A stretch of DNA of 6,105 nt from Thermomicrobiaceae bacterium (GCA_025966355.1 JAICWZ010000124.1:1-6105), one strand, 5' to 3'. Numbered from the stretch's first letter, positions 1 through 5,552 are shown. A program made the numbers and translations. The notes: a model not told the origin generated them from the letters alone.

Positions 1-590
1 GCTTCAGTGCCATCATCAAGGACGACGTGTTCCCGAAGCTTGAAACCAAGCGTTTCCTGCATGAAAACGCGGTTTGCCGTGACGTCGTTGCAGAGCAGGT
101 TGACATGATCGAGTCGGCGTATACCCGCACCGACGTGCGAATAACGCTGCGGCTGGTTCTTCAGTCGCGAGCGCTGGCTTTCGGCGGGATGAAATCGCTC
201 CGCCTCGTAGTACAGCTCCATGCGGTGACCGTCAGGATCGACGAATTGGTAGGCTGGACCATGACCCAGATCGCCGTCGATCCAGCCAAGGCCGCAGCCG
301 CTCGCTTCAAGCGCGGCGGCCCGTCGGTTCAGCGCCTGTGGGCTCACCGTGCGCCAGGCCATATGGCCGATTCCGGCTTCGGCGCTCTCCGTCAGCTTGA
401 GCGTATGCCGTTCGTAGTCACCCGCTCCGCGCAGAAAGACCGATTGCCCCGCGCGATCGGTTTCGCACATCCCCAGCACGTTGATGAAGAACGCCAGACT
501 CTCGTCCGGTTTCGGCGTGAGCAGTTCGACGTGTCCGAGATGGGCGACATCCTGGATCGGTTCTGGTGCGTCGGCGTCGATGTCAACCAT
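1..590 (-). CDS. Type I extradiol ring-cleavage dioxygenase (VOC superfamily, catechol 2,3-dioxygenase-like), partial
   Basis: The frame is open from an ATG at 590 to the left edge, giving 196 residues of what is usually a protein of about 300 or more; the C-terminal part is outside the window. Type I extradiol dioxygenases open catechol-type rings next to the two hydroxyls using Fe(II) or Mn(II) and O2, in the cytoplasm. Two VOC modules are visible. The first covers about residues 16-130 and opens with HLGHVELL, with QFVDPDGHRMELYYE near 115-129. The second starts at about 158 with RRLDHVNLL, whose His162 matches the first metal ligand of the family. The other expected ligands, a His and a Glu, lie beyond the edge. 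The start follows GAAGGG about 9 bases upstream. The gene begins 5 bases after the stop of the decarboxylase-like gene, so the two are almost certainly cotranscribed. Substrate cannot be read from this part; beside pobA, protocatechuate or catechol is the natural guess. Confidence 0.85.
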   Translation of the reverse strand, partial: MVDIDADAPEPIQDVAHLGHVELLTPKPDESLAFFINVLGMCETDRAGQSVFLRGAGDYERHTLKLTESAEAGIGHMAWRTVSPQALNRRAAALEASGCGLGWIDGDLGHGPAYQFVDPDGHRMELYYEAERFHPAESQRSRLKNQPQRYSHVGAGIRRLDHVNLLCNDVTANRVFMQETLGFKLREHVVLDDGTE

Positions 591-595
591 TGGGT

Positions 596-1009
596 CTACC
601 CTTCGCTTTGCTCGCCGGCGGCGATCTCCTGAATGATCTGCGCGCCCAAGTTAGCTGCGGGGAGTCCTCGGAACAAAAAGGCGAGGCTGACCACGCCGCT
701 CATCTCTTCCCAGGTCGCACCGGCACGGCGTGCTGCGATGGCGTGGAGCCGCGTGGCATCTGAGAGCATCATCAGGAGCATGCCGAAGAGCATCAGCTGT
801 GCCGTCTTGACGTCGAAGCAGTCCGGGTACATCGCGTGTTTGCGCACCGCTTCTTGCATATCAAGCAGTCCCGGATCGATCCGGGCAAGAAAATCGGTAC
901 GGGCGATGATACGTGGTGGGACGAAACCGATCAACTCCTCGTAGATCGCGCGGTAGGACTCGACCTGAGAATCATCGATCTTGCGCTCGGGCAGCGGTTC
1001 GTGAGCCAT
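596..1009 (-). CDS. Carboxymuconolactone decarboxylase (CMD)-fold protein
   Basis: This 137-residue protein has the size and helical pattern of the CMD/AhpD-like family (Pfam PF02627). The recognisable core is at about residues 68-125: hydrophobic helix LMLFGMLLMML, then RLHAIAARRAGATWEEM with the conserved His89 and the A-x-x-AG-x-T-x-EE signature, then a final helix containing GLPAANLGAQ. The AhpD redox CxxC is absent: the positions before His89 are Leu82 and Ala85, and the only cysteine is Cys64, so a thiol peroxidase role is unlikely. A decarboxylase or related role on a ring-cleavage product is more plausible. The ATG follows GGAGGAG at 1012-1018. It is the first gene of the leftward operon and lies immediately before the extradiol dioxygenase. 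It could be a true gamma-carboxymuconolactone decarboxylase (PcaC), but the extradiol partner argues for a meta-pathway substrate. The family assignment is firm; the reaction is inferred. Confidence 0.8.
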   Translation of the reverse strand: MAHEPLPERKIDDSQVESYRAIYEELIGFVPPRIIARTDFLARIDPGLLDMQEAVRKHAMYPDCFDVKTAQLMLFGMLLMMLSDATRLHAIAARRAGATWEEMSGVVSLAFLFRGLPAANLGAQIIQEIAAGEQSEG

Positions 1010-1011
1010 AT

Positions 1012-1018
1012 CTCCTCC
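1012..1018 (-). promoter_or_regulatory. Ribosome binding site of the CMD-fold gene
   Basis: GGAGGAG on the minus strand ends 2 bases before the ATG at 1009; counting from the first GGAGG the gap is 4 bases. It supports this start over later in-frame codons. Confidence 0.7.
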
Positions 1019-1021
1019 AAT

Positions 1022-1061
1022 GTCGGATTGACCGTATTAACGGCCACGCTAGCAATCCGAC
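1022..1061. repeat. Inverted repeat over the leftward promoter, candidate operator
   Basis: GTCGGATTG at 1022-1030 and its exact reverse complement CAATCCGAC at 1053-1061 are separated by 22 bases. Between them sits a smaller dyad, CCGT at 1032-1035 and ACGG at 1040-1043. The outer arms bracket the predicted -10 and transcription start of the leftward operon. This geometry suits a dimeric or tetrameric regulator, but no regulator gene is in the window, so its identity is unknown. Confidence 0.5.
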
Positions 1062-1074
1062 GCCCGCCTGTCAA
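1046..1074 (-). promoter_or_regulatory. Sigma-70-like promoter of the leftward CMD/dioxygenase operon
   Basis: On the minus strand a consensus -35 TTGACA (1074-1069) is followed after exactly 17 bases by TAGCGT (1051-1046), a weaker -10. Transcription would start near 1039, giving a leader of about 30 bases before the ATG at 1009. The -10 is flanked by the arms of the 9-base inverted repeat at 1022-1061, which suggests repression or activation at this promoter. Confidence 0.6.
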
Positions 1075-1092
1075 CGAGCAACTCGACGTTGT

Positions 1093-1121
1093 TTGACGTC
1101 CGCGAACGCGACGCCTAGGAT
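1093..1121 (+). promoter_or_regulatory. Sigma-70-like promoter of the pobA operon
   Basis: TTGACG (1093-1098) and TAGGAT (1116-1121) are separated by exactly 17 bases. The predicted start near 1128 leaves a leader of about 45 bases before the pobA ATG. The -35 lies 18 bases from the -35 of the opposing promoter (1069-1074), so the two RNA polymerase sites abut and probably share control. An imperfect dyad between the -35 boxes (CAACG at 1072-1076, CGTTG at 1087-1091) is a further possible binding site. Confidence 0.6.
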
Positions 1122-1160
1122 GACGGCGAAAGCAGAATGGGCGATCGTCAAGCGGACGAA

Positions 1161-1167
1161 GGAGGAG
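1161..1167 (+). promoter_or_regulatory. Ribosome binding site deciding the pobA start
   Basis: GGAGGAG lies 5 bases before the ATG at 1173. An in-frame ATG at 1137 would add 12 residues that the PobA family lacks and would place this site inside the coding region. The ATG at 1173 is therefore preferred; the GTG at 1170 is possible but too close. Confidence 0.85.
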
Positions 1168-1172
1168 CGGTG

Positions 1173-2345
1173 ATGCGCACGCAGGTCGCGATCGTCGGGG
1201 CGGGACCGGCCGGCCTCGTGCTTGCGCATCTGCTCGCTACGAATGGCATTGAGTCGGTCGTTCTCGAATCGCGCGAGCGCGACTACGTCGAACGTCGCAT
1301 TCGGGCGGGCGTGCTGGAACAGGGGACGGTCGATCTGCTTCATCAGCTCGGGCTCGACACACGCCTGCGCCGCGAAGGGATGGTGCATCGCGGCATCGAG
1401 TTGCGCTTCGAGGGCCAGAGTCACCGGATTCCGCTGAGCGACTTGACCGGCGGCCGCGCGATCACGGTCTATGGTCAACAAGAAGTCGTCAAAGATCTGA
1501 TCGCGGCACGGCTCGAGGTCGGCGGACAGATTCTCTTCGGCGCGGAAGCGGTCAGTATTGACGACATCACGTCGACACGCCCGTTGGTTCGTTTTCGGCA
1601 CGAAGAGCAGATCGAAACGCTTGAGGCCGACTTCGTGGCCGGCTGCGACGGTTCGCACGGCGTCTCTCGCTCGGCCATTCCGGCAGAGGTTCTACAGATC
1701 TTTCAGAAGGACTATCCGGTCGCCTGGCTCGGCGTGCTCGCGGCCGTCGCGCCGTCGACCGAAGAGTTGATCTACGCCTACCACCAGCGCGGCTTCGCGC
1801 TGCACAGCATGCGTTCGCCCCAATTGAGCCGGCTCTACGTACAATGCACACCGGATGACCAGCTTGACAACTGGTCCGACGACCGGATCTGGTCGGAGCT
1901 TCACCAGCGTTTCGCGATGGATGGCTGGTCCCTCGCCGAAGGGCCGCTGGTCGATCGCAGCATTACACCGATGCGCAGCGTGATCGCGGAACCGATGCAG
2001 TACGGCCGGCTCTTTCTGGCGGGCGATGCCGCTCACATCGTGCCCGCGACCGGCGCCAAGGGCCTCAATCTGGCGGTCTCCGACGTACGGGTGCTGGCCG
2101 GAGCGCTCGCGGATTGGTATTCATCGGGGCGCACCGAACTGCTGGAGCGCTATTCAGGCACGTGCTTGCGGCGAGTCTGGCGCGTCGAGCATTTTTCCTG
2201 GTGGATGACGTCGATGCTGCATCGTTTCGACGGTGAGGGTCCATTCGAGCACCGGCTTCACCTTTCCCAGTTGCGCTACGTCTGCGGTTCAACGGCAGCC
2301 GCGACGTCGCTCGCGGAAAATTACGTCGGCCTGGAACAGGTCTAA
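1173..2345 (+). CDS. pobA: 4-hydroxybenzoate 3-monooxygenase (PobA)
   Basis: This FAD-dependent cytoplasmic hydroxylase converts 4-hydroxybenzoate, O2 and NAD(P)H to protocatechuate (3,4-dihydroxybenzoate). The 390-residue protein aligns almost without gaps to the Pseudomonas fluorescens enzyme (394 residues) as I remember it. The FAD motif GAGPAG is at 9-14 with Glu32 after it, RIRAGVLEQG at 42-51 includes Arg44, and His72 is kept. The substrate-pocket residues Tyr201, Ser212, Arg214, Arg220 and Tyr222 are present. The second FAD motif GDAAHIVPATGAKGLNLA is at 284-301, and the C-terminal Tyr384 matches Tyr385. One oddity is Ala292 where the reference has Pro293, whose backbone contacts the substrate 4-hydroxyl. 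The coenzyme-binding segment at 33-40 (SRERDYVE) also differs from the NADPH-specific Pseudomonas form. It is first in a two-gene operon, with the MetE-like gene 30 bases downstream, and is divergent from the ring-cleavage operon. Confidence 0.97.
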   Translation: MRTQVAIVGAGPAGLVLAHLLATNGIESVVLESRERDYVERRIRAGVLEQGTVDLLHQLGLDTRLRREGMVHRGIELRFEGQSHRIPLSDLTGGRAITVYGQQEVVKDLIAARLEVGGQILFGAEAVSIDDITSTRPLVRFRHEEQIETLEADFVAGCDGSHGVSRSAIPAEVLQIFQKDYPVAWLGVLAAVAPSTEELIYAYHQRGFALHSMRSPQLSRLYVQCTPDDQLDNWSDDRIWSELHQRFAMDGWSLAEGPLVDRSITPMRSVIAEPMQYGRLFLAGDAAHIVPATGAKGLNLAVSDVRVLAGALADWYSSGRTELLERYSGTCLRRVWRVEHFSWWMTSMLHRFDGEGPFEHRLHLSQLRYVCGSTAAATSLAENYVGLEQV

Positions 2346-2363
2346 CAACGTTTTGGTTCGGTC

Positions 2364-2369
2364 AGGAGG
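2364..2369 (+). promoter_or_regulatory. Ribosome binding site of the MetE-like gene
   Basis: AGGAGG is followed by two adjacent in-frame ATGs at 2373 and 2376, with gaps of 3 and 6 bases. The second spacing is closer to optimal, so 2376 is preferred; the difference is one methionine. Confidence 0.7.
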
Positions 2370-2375
2370 CACATG

Positions 2376-3464
2376 ATGTTTCGCAGCGATGTCGTCGGGA
2401 GCCTGCTGCGTCCGGCGTATCTGGATCAGGCGCGCAAGCAGTACGAATCGGGCGCTATCGGTCCGGCCGAGTTCAAACAGATCGAGGATCGAGCCGTCGA
2501 TGAGGCGATCCAGTTGCAGGAGAACGCTGGGATCGACGTACTGACCGATGGTGAGCAGCGACGCTATGCATTTTTCGGCCATCTGGTCGAGGCACTGGAA
2601 GGCTACGATAAGCTCGGCGGCTGGGCGATTCCGTTCCACGATGACGAAGGGCATCAGCTTGTCTTCCAGCGACCGGTCGTCGTGGAAAAACTCCGCTGGC
2701 GTCACTCGATGTGCGCCGAGGAGTTCGCCTACATCCGCGCGCAAACGAAACATCCGGCCAAGGTGACGCTGGTGAGCACACAGCAGGCGGCCGCGTACTA
2801 CGATCCGGAGCGCTCAGCCGGCGCCTACCCGACGCGTGATGCCTATCTGGCCGATCTCGTCGACCTGACGCGGCGCGAGATCGAGGAGCTGATTCGGCTT
2901 GGCTGCACGTACATCCAGATCGATGCTCCGCAGTACGGGGCGTTGCTCGATCCGCAGATGCGACAGGGCTATCAGGAGCGCGGCAACGACATCGATGAGA
3001 TGATCGACCGCACCATCGAACTCGACAACGCCGTGATCGACGGCTTTGCCGAGCGCGGTGTGACGTTTGCGATTCACATCTGCCGGGGTAACAACCAGAG
3101 CATGTTCTATGCGAGCGGCGGCTACGACCCGATCGCCGAGCACGTCTTCCGCAATTCGCATTTTCAGCGCTTTCTCCTCGAATACGACGACGCGCGCTCC
3201 GGCAGCTTTGACCCGCTCCGCTTCGTGCCGGACGATCGCGAGATCGTTCTCGGACTGGTCAGCACCAAGAATCCACAACTGGAAACAGCATCCGAACTCG
3301 AGCAGCGAATCCACGAAGCCGCGAAGATTTTCCCGCTCGAACGCCTGGCGCTCAGCACGCAGTGCGGCTTCGCCTCAACCTGGGAAGGCAACCGGATCAC
3401 GCCGGATATCCAGCGCCAGAAACTGGAAACCGTCGCCGCAACTGCCCGGGCCGTTTGGGGTTAG
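2376..3464 (+). CDS. Short MetE-like (cobalamin-independent methionine synthase C-terminal family) zinc methyltransferase
   Basis: The 362-residue protein is a single catalytic barrel matching the C-terminal half of MetE (about 750 residues); the N-terminal half is absent, as in core-MetE and 'methionine synthase II' proteins. These enzymes activate a thiol, usually homocysteine, on zinc and accept a methyl or alkyl group. Seen in order: RSDVVGSLLRP at 3-13; DGEQRR at 58-63, with the Glu expected to bind the amino acid; QIDAPQYG at 181-188; HICRGN at 233-238; LLEYDD at 267-272; STQCGFAS at 327-334. His234, Cys236, Glu269 and Cys330 fit the zinc-ligand set of MetE. QIDAP has Ala where MetE has Glu (QIDEP). 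It follows pobA by 30 bases and has no visible promoter of its own, so it is probably cotranscribed. It could make methionine, but position suggests a role tied to aromatic metabolism, for example handling methyl groups from methoxylated aromatics; that is inference. Confidence 0.88.
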   Translation: MFRSDVVGSLLRPAYLDQARKQYESGAIGPAEFKQIEDRAVDEAIQLQENAGIDVLTDGEQRRYAFFGHLVEALEGYDKLGGWAIPFHDDEGHQLVFQRPVVVEKLRWRHSMCAEEFAYIRAQTKHPAKVTLVSTQQAAAYYDPERSAGAYPTRDAYLADLVDLTRREIEELIRLGCTYIQIDAPQYGALLDPQMRQGYQERGNDIDEMIDRTIELDNAVIDGFAERGVTFAIHICRGNNQSMFYASGGYDPIAEHVFRNSHFQRFLLEYDDARSGSFDPLRFVPDDREIVLGLVSTKNPQLETASELEQRIHEAAKIFPLERLALSTQCGFASTWEGNRITPDIQRQKLETVAATARAVWG

Positions 3465-3523
3465 CGTCAGCGCAACGGAATTGTGCCGCCCAAATTTCGG
3501 ATTTCGGCAGAACCAACATCGGG

Positions 3524-3552
3524 TTGGCCGAGGTCCGATATCATGCTAGAAT
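3524..3552 (+). promoter_or_regulatory. Sigma-70-like promoter of the tRNA-Thr gene
   Basis: TTGGCC (3524-3529) and TAGAAT (3547-3552) are separated by exactly 17 bases. The predicted start near 3559 lies about 39 bases before the mature tRNA end. It accounts for independent expression of the tRNA downstream of the pobA operon. Confidence 0.6.
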
Positions 3553-3597
3553 CTGGCAGTCAGCCTCCGACGCTTGCGTACAAGGGGTCGATGCTGC

Positions 3598-3670
3598 GCC
3601 GATGTAGCTCAGTTGGTAGAGCAGCTGTTTCGTAAACAGCAGGTCGTGAGTTCGAGTCTCACCATCGGCT
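3598..3670 (+). tRNA. tRNA-Thr (anticodon CGT)
   Basis: A full cloverleaf folds in 73 bases. The acceptor stem is GCCGATG (3598-3604) with CATCGGC (3663-3669). The D arm is GCTC-AGTTGGTA-GAGC. The anticodon stem GCTGT/ACAGC encloses the loop TTCGTAA, with anticodon CGT reading ACG (threonine). The variable loop is AGGTC and the T arm is GTGAG-TTCGAGT-CTCAC. All stems pair fully. The discriminator base is T and CCA is not encoded, so CCA must be added after transcription. It is single, not part of a tRNA cluster, and has no intron. Confidence 0.97.
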
Positions 3671-3705
3671 CCCCCGAAAATACCAATGACTCTGCCGATG
3701 CCCTG

Positions 3706-3727
3706 GCCCTCTTCACGAGGGCTTCTT
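3706..3727 (+). terminator. Probable intrinsic terminator after tRNA-Thr
   Basis: GCCCTC (3706-3711) pairs with GAGGGC (3717-3722) around the loop TTCAC and is followed by the short pyrimidine run TTCTT. It can extend through CCGATGCC (3695-3702) pairing with GGC and ATCGG (3728-3736) with one bulged base. It lies between the rightward tRNA and the leftward GH13 gene that ends at 3747, so it may stop both, although the minus strand lacks a T run. Confidence 0.5.
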
Positions 3728-3746
3728 GGCGATCGGTTGCTCCGAG

Positions 3747-5390
3747 CTAGTAGATGCCGCGTAGGCGCATCCAGCGGTAGCCGAGTCCGTCGATACGGAA
3801 ACGGCGCGTCTTCGATTCGATCGGTTTGTAGGCGCGGTCGGTGAATAGATCGGTCGCGGTCGCGATCTCCACGTCGTCCATGTCCACGGTGACGGTCTGG
3901 CGCTCGCGCGAAAGATTATTGAAAACGACGATCGTGCTGTCCGGTATGTCATGGCGCAGCCCGAGCACGGCGTCGGTGCCGGTATCGATGGCTGAACAGG
4001 TGCCGGCTCCGATCTCGCCACACTCCTTGCGCACCCGCATCAGTGACGCCATCCAATTCAGCAGCGAATTCGGCTCACCTCGCGCCTTGCCGACGCTCAC
4101 CTTTTGAAACCCGTAGTCGTGGTCGCTCGCCAAGGGACGGACGTAGCACTCGGGTGGTGCCGAGGAAAACCCGCCGTTGTCGTAGGCGGTCCAGGGCATC
4201 GGCGTGCGCACGCTCAGGCGCTCAGGGAGATCCAGGTTTTCGCCCATACCGATCTCCTCGCCGTAGAAGATCAACGGCGCGCCGGGCAGGCTGAAAAGAA
4301 CGCTGTAGGCAAGGCGCAGCCATGCCTGATCGTTGCCGAGCATCGGCGCCAGGCGGCGACGGATGCCACGTCCGTAGACGCGCATCTTCTCGTCAGGCGC
4401 GAACGCGTCGAACAATTGCTCGCGCTGCGCTTTGGTCAGCCGCGAGAGGTTCAGCTCGTCGTGATGGCGCAGAAAGTTGACCCATTCTCCGGTCTCCGGG
4501 ACCGTTGGCAACTCATTGAGACCGAAGTGAATCGGATCGGCGCTCCCCTGCTGCAATGCGAGGAACAGATAGCGGTTGAGCGGGAAATTGAACAGTGACT
4601 GGAGCTCGTTGCCGCCGCCGAAGTAGTCGGCGATGGCGCTCAAGCTGACGTCGACTTCGCCTAGGAGTATCGCGTTGCCGCTGCGGACTGCGGCGAAGCT
4701 CCGGAGCTCCTCGAGGTACTGGTGGGTGCGACTGAACTGCTGACCCGGTTCGAAGTCGACCAGTGTGTTGAGAAAGGGCGCGGCGTCGATCCGGAAACCG
4801 TCCACGCCCTGCTGAAGCCAGAGCCCCATGATCTTTCGGAACTCGTCGCGCACGGCCGGGTTGGCGAAGTTGAGATCGGGCTGGAAGTCGTAAAAGTGAT
4901 GGAGATACCAGGCTCCAGCAACCTCATCGTATGACCAAATGCCATCCTGGAAGCCGGGGAAGACGGATTTGTCGCTGGTGTCACCCGGATCGTCGTCGCG
5001 CCAGACGTAAAAATCGCGGTAAGGTGAATCGGGGTCCGTGCGTGCGGCCTGGAACCACGGGTGCTCGTTCGACGTGTGATTGGGGACAAGATCGAGAATA
5101 ACGTGGATGCCGCGCTCGCGCGCCTCGACCATGAACTCAGTGAAGTCGGCCATCGAGCCGTAGCGCGGATCGACGGCACAGTAATCGGTGATGTCGTAAC
5201 CGTCGTCGCGACCCGGGCTTGGGTAAAACGGCAGCAGCCAGATACAGTTGACGCCCAGCCCCGCAAGGTAATCGAGCCGGAGGGTCAACCCCGGAAAATC
5301 ACCAATCCCGTCACCGTTGGAATCGGCATACGTCTCGACGTCGAGACAGTAGAAAATGACGTTCTTGTACCATTGATCGCGCAGGCCCAC
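3747..5390 (-). CDS. GH13 alpha-amylase family enzyme, trehalose-synthase-like
   Basis: With the GTG start the protein has 547 residues, near the size of a TreS without fused maltokinase. It is a cytoplasmic alpha-glucan-active TIM barrel with no signal peptide. Visible are WYKNVIFYCLDVETYADSNGDGIGDF at the N-terminus (quoted as 7-16 onward: WYKN, then SNGDGIGDF), LLPFYPSP and RDDGYDI; region I DLVPNH at about 100-105; the QPDLNF motif typical of the oligo-1,6-glucosidase/TreS group; GFRIDAAP with nucleophile Asp202; LLGEV with acid/base Glu245; and FLRHHDEL with Asp311. GRGIRRRLAPMLGND and FSLPGAPLIFYGEEIGMG follow, as in TreS. A beta-sandwich domain fills about the last 80 residues. TreS interconverts maltose and trehalose. 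Differences from classical TreS (LLGEV for LLAEAN, HHDEL for NHDEL) mean another alpha-glucosyl transferase or hydrolase is possible. It has no operon partner in the window. Confidence 0.88.
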   Translation of the reverse strand: MGLRDQWYKNVIFYCLDVETYADSNGDGIGDFPGLTLRLDYLAGLGVNCIWLLPFYPSPGRDDGYDITDYCAVDPRYGSMADFTEFMVEARERGIHVILDLVPNHTSNEHPWFQAARTDPDSPYRDFYVWRDDDPGDTSDKSVFPGFQDGIWSYDEVAGAWYLHHFYDFQPDLNFANPAVRDEFRKIMGLWLQQGVDGFRIDAAPFLNTLVDFEPGQQFSRTHQYLEELRSFAAVRSGNAILLGEVDVSLSAIADYFGGGNELQSLFNFPLNRYLFLALQQGSADPIHFGLNELPTVPETGEWVNFLRHHDELNLSRLTKAQREQLFDAFAPDEKMRVYGRGIRRRLAPMLGNDQAWLRLAYSVLFSLPGAPLIFYGEEIGMGENLDLPERLSVRTPMPWTAYDNGGFSSAPPECYVRPLASDHDYGFQKVSVGKARGEPNSLLNWMASLMRVRKECGEIGAGTCSAIDTGTDAVLGLRHDIPDSTIVVFNNLSRERQTVTVDMDDVEIATATDLFTDRAYKPIESKTRRFRIDGLGYRWMRLRGIY

Positions 5391-5395
5391 GGACG

Positions 5396-5402
5396 CTCCT
5401 TT
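5396..5402 (-). promoter_or_regulatory. Ribosome binding site pointing to a GTG start for the GH13 gene
   Basis: AAAGGAG on the minus strand ends 5 bases before the GTG at 5390. The alternative ATGs at 5450 and 5405 have no comparable site, and the ATG at 5405 overlaps this region. The GTG start also removes an N-terminal tail lacking family resemblance. Confidence 0.7.
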
Positions 5403-5411
5403 CATCGCACA

Positions 5412-5432
5412 CCGGCCGGAATGCCCGGCCGG
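5412..5432. repeat. Perfect CCGGCCGG inverted repeat in the GH13 leader
   Basis: CCGGCCGG (5412-5419) recurs at 5425-5432 after 5 bases. Because the unit is its own reverse complement, the two copies form an 8-base all-G:C hairpin with a 5-base loop. It ends 22 bases before the GTG start and 10 bases before the ribosome binding site, so it would be in the untranslated leader. No T run follows, so it is not a standard terminator; a protein site or mRNA structure is possible. Confidence 0.55.
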
Positions 5433-5520
5433 CTGGCGGTGCTGGTACAAGTTTCGTGCCCAAGGTTGGCGTGAGCCCGTTCATCGTCCCACCGAGAACG
5501 AGAACAACGCCCCGACAACG

Positions 5521-5552
5521 AGAGAACCCGCTCAGTAACGAGCGGGTTCTCT
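5521..5552 (-). terminator. Strong hairpin downstream of the ketopantoate reductase gene
   Basis: AGAGAACCCGCTC (5521-5533) and GAGCGGGTTCTCT (5540-5552) pair perfectly over 13 bases around a 6-base loop. It begins 35 bases after the stop of the leftward reductase gene and lies before the GH13 leader, so it should separate the two. The following minus-strand bases CGTTGTC are only weakly T-rich, so termination is likely but not certain. I see no convincing -35/-10 pair for the GH13 gene between here and 5390. Confidence 0.65.

Noticed and set aside
27..632. Rightward open frame of 201 codons
   Set aside because: It is antisense to the extradiol dioxygenase, which has clear VOC motifs, a start with a ribosome binding site and an operon partner; the rightward translation shows no family resemblance.
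1071..1658. Leftward open frame of 195 codons
   Set aside because: It lies antisense inside pobA and crosses the divergent promoter region; PobA on the other strand is unmistakable.
1692..2036. Leftward open frame inside pobA
   Set aside because: Shadow of the GC-rich pobA coding strand, with no start signal or domain.
2814..3314. Leftward 166-codon open frame
   Set aside because: Antisense to the MetE-like gene, whose zinc motifs fix the true frame.
3484..3509. Possible terminator after the MetE-like gene (TGCCG and CGGCA with an inner AAAT/ATTT)
   Set aside because: The stem is interrupted by an unpaired CCC, is weak, and no T run follows.
3598..3736. tRNA gene as an integration site for a mobile element
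   Set aside because: No integrase, no direct repeat of the tRNA 3' end and no accessory genes are visible; flanking genes look ordinary.
4104..4598. Rightward 164-codon open frame
   Set aside because: Antisense to the GH13 gene; no recognisable motif.
5490..5528. Repeated GAGAACGAGAACAACG-like stretch resembling a short tandem repeat
   Set aside because: The units are irregular and too few to call a repeat array or CRISPR; it is probably low-complexity spacer.
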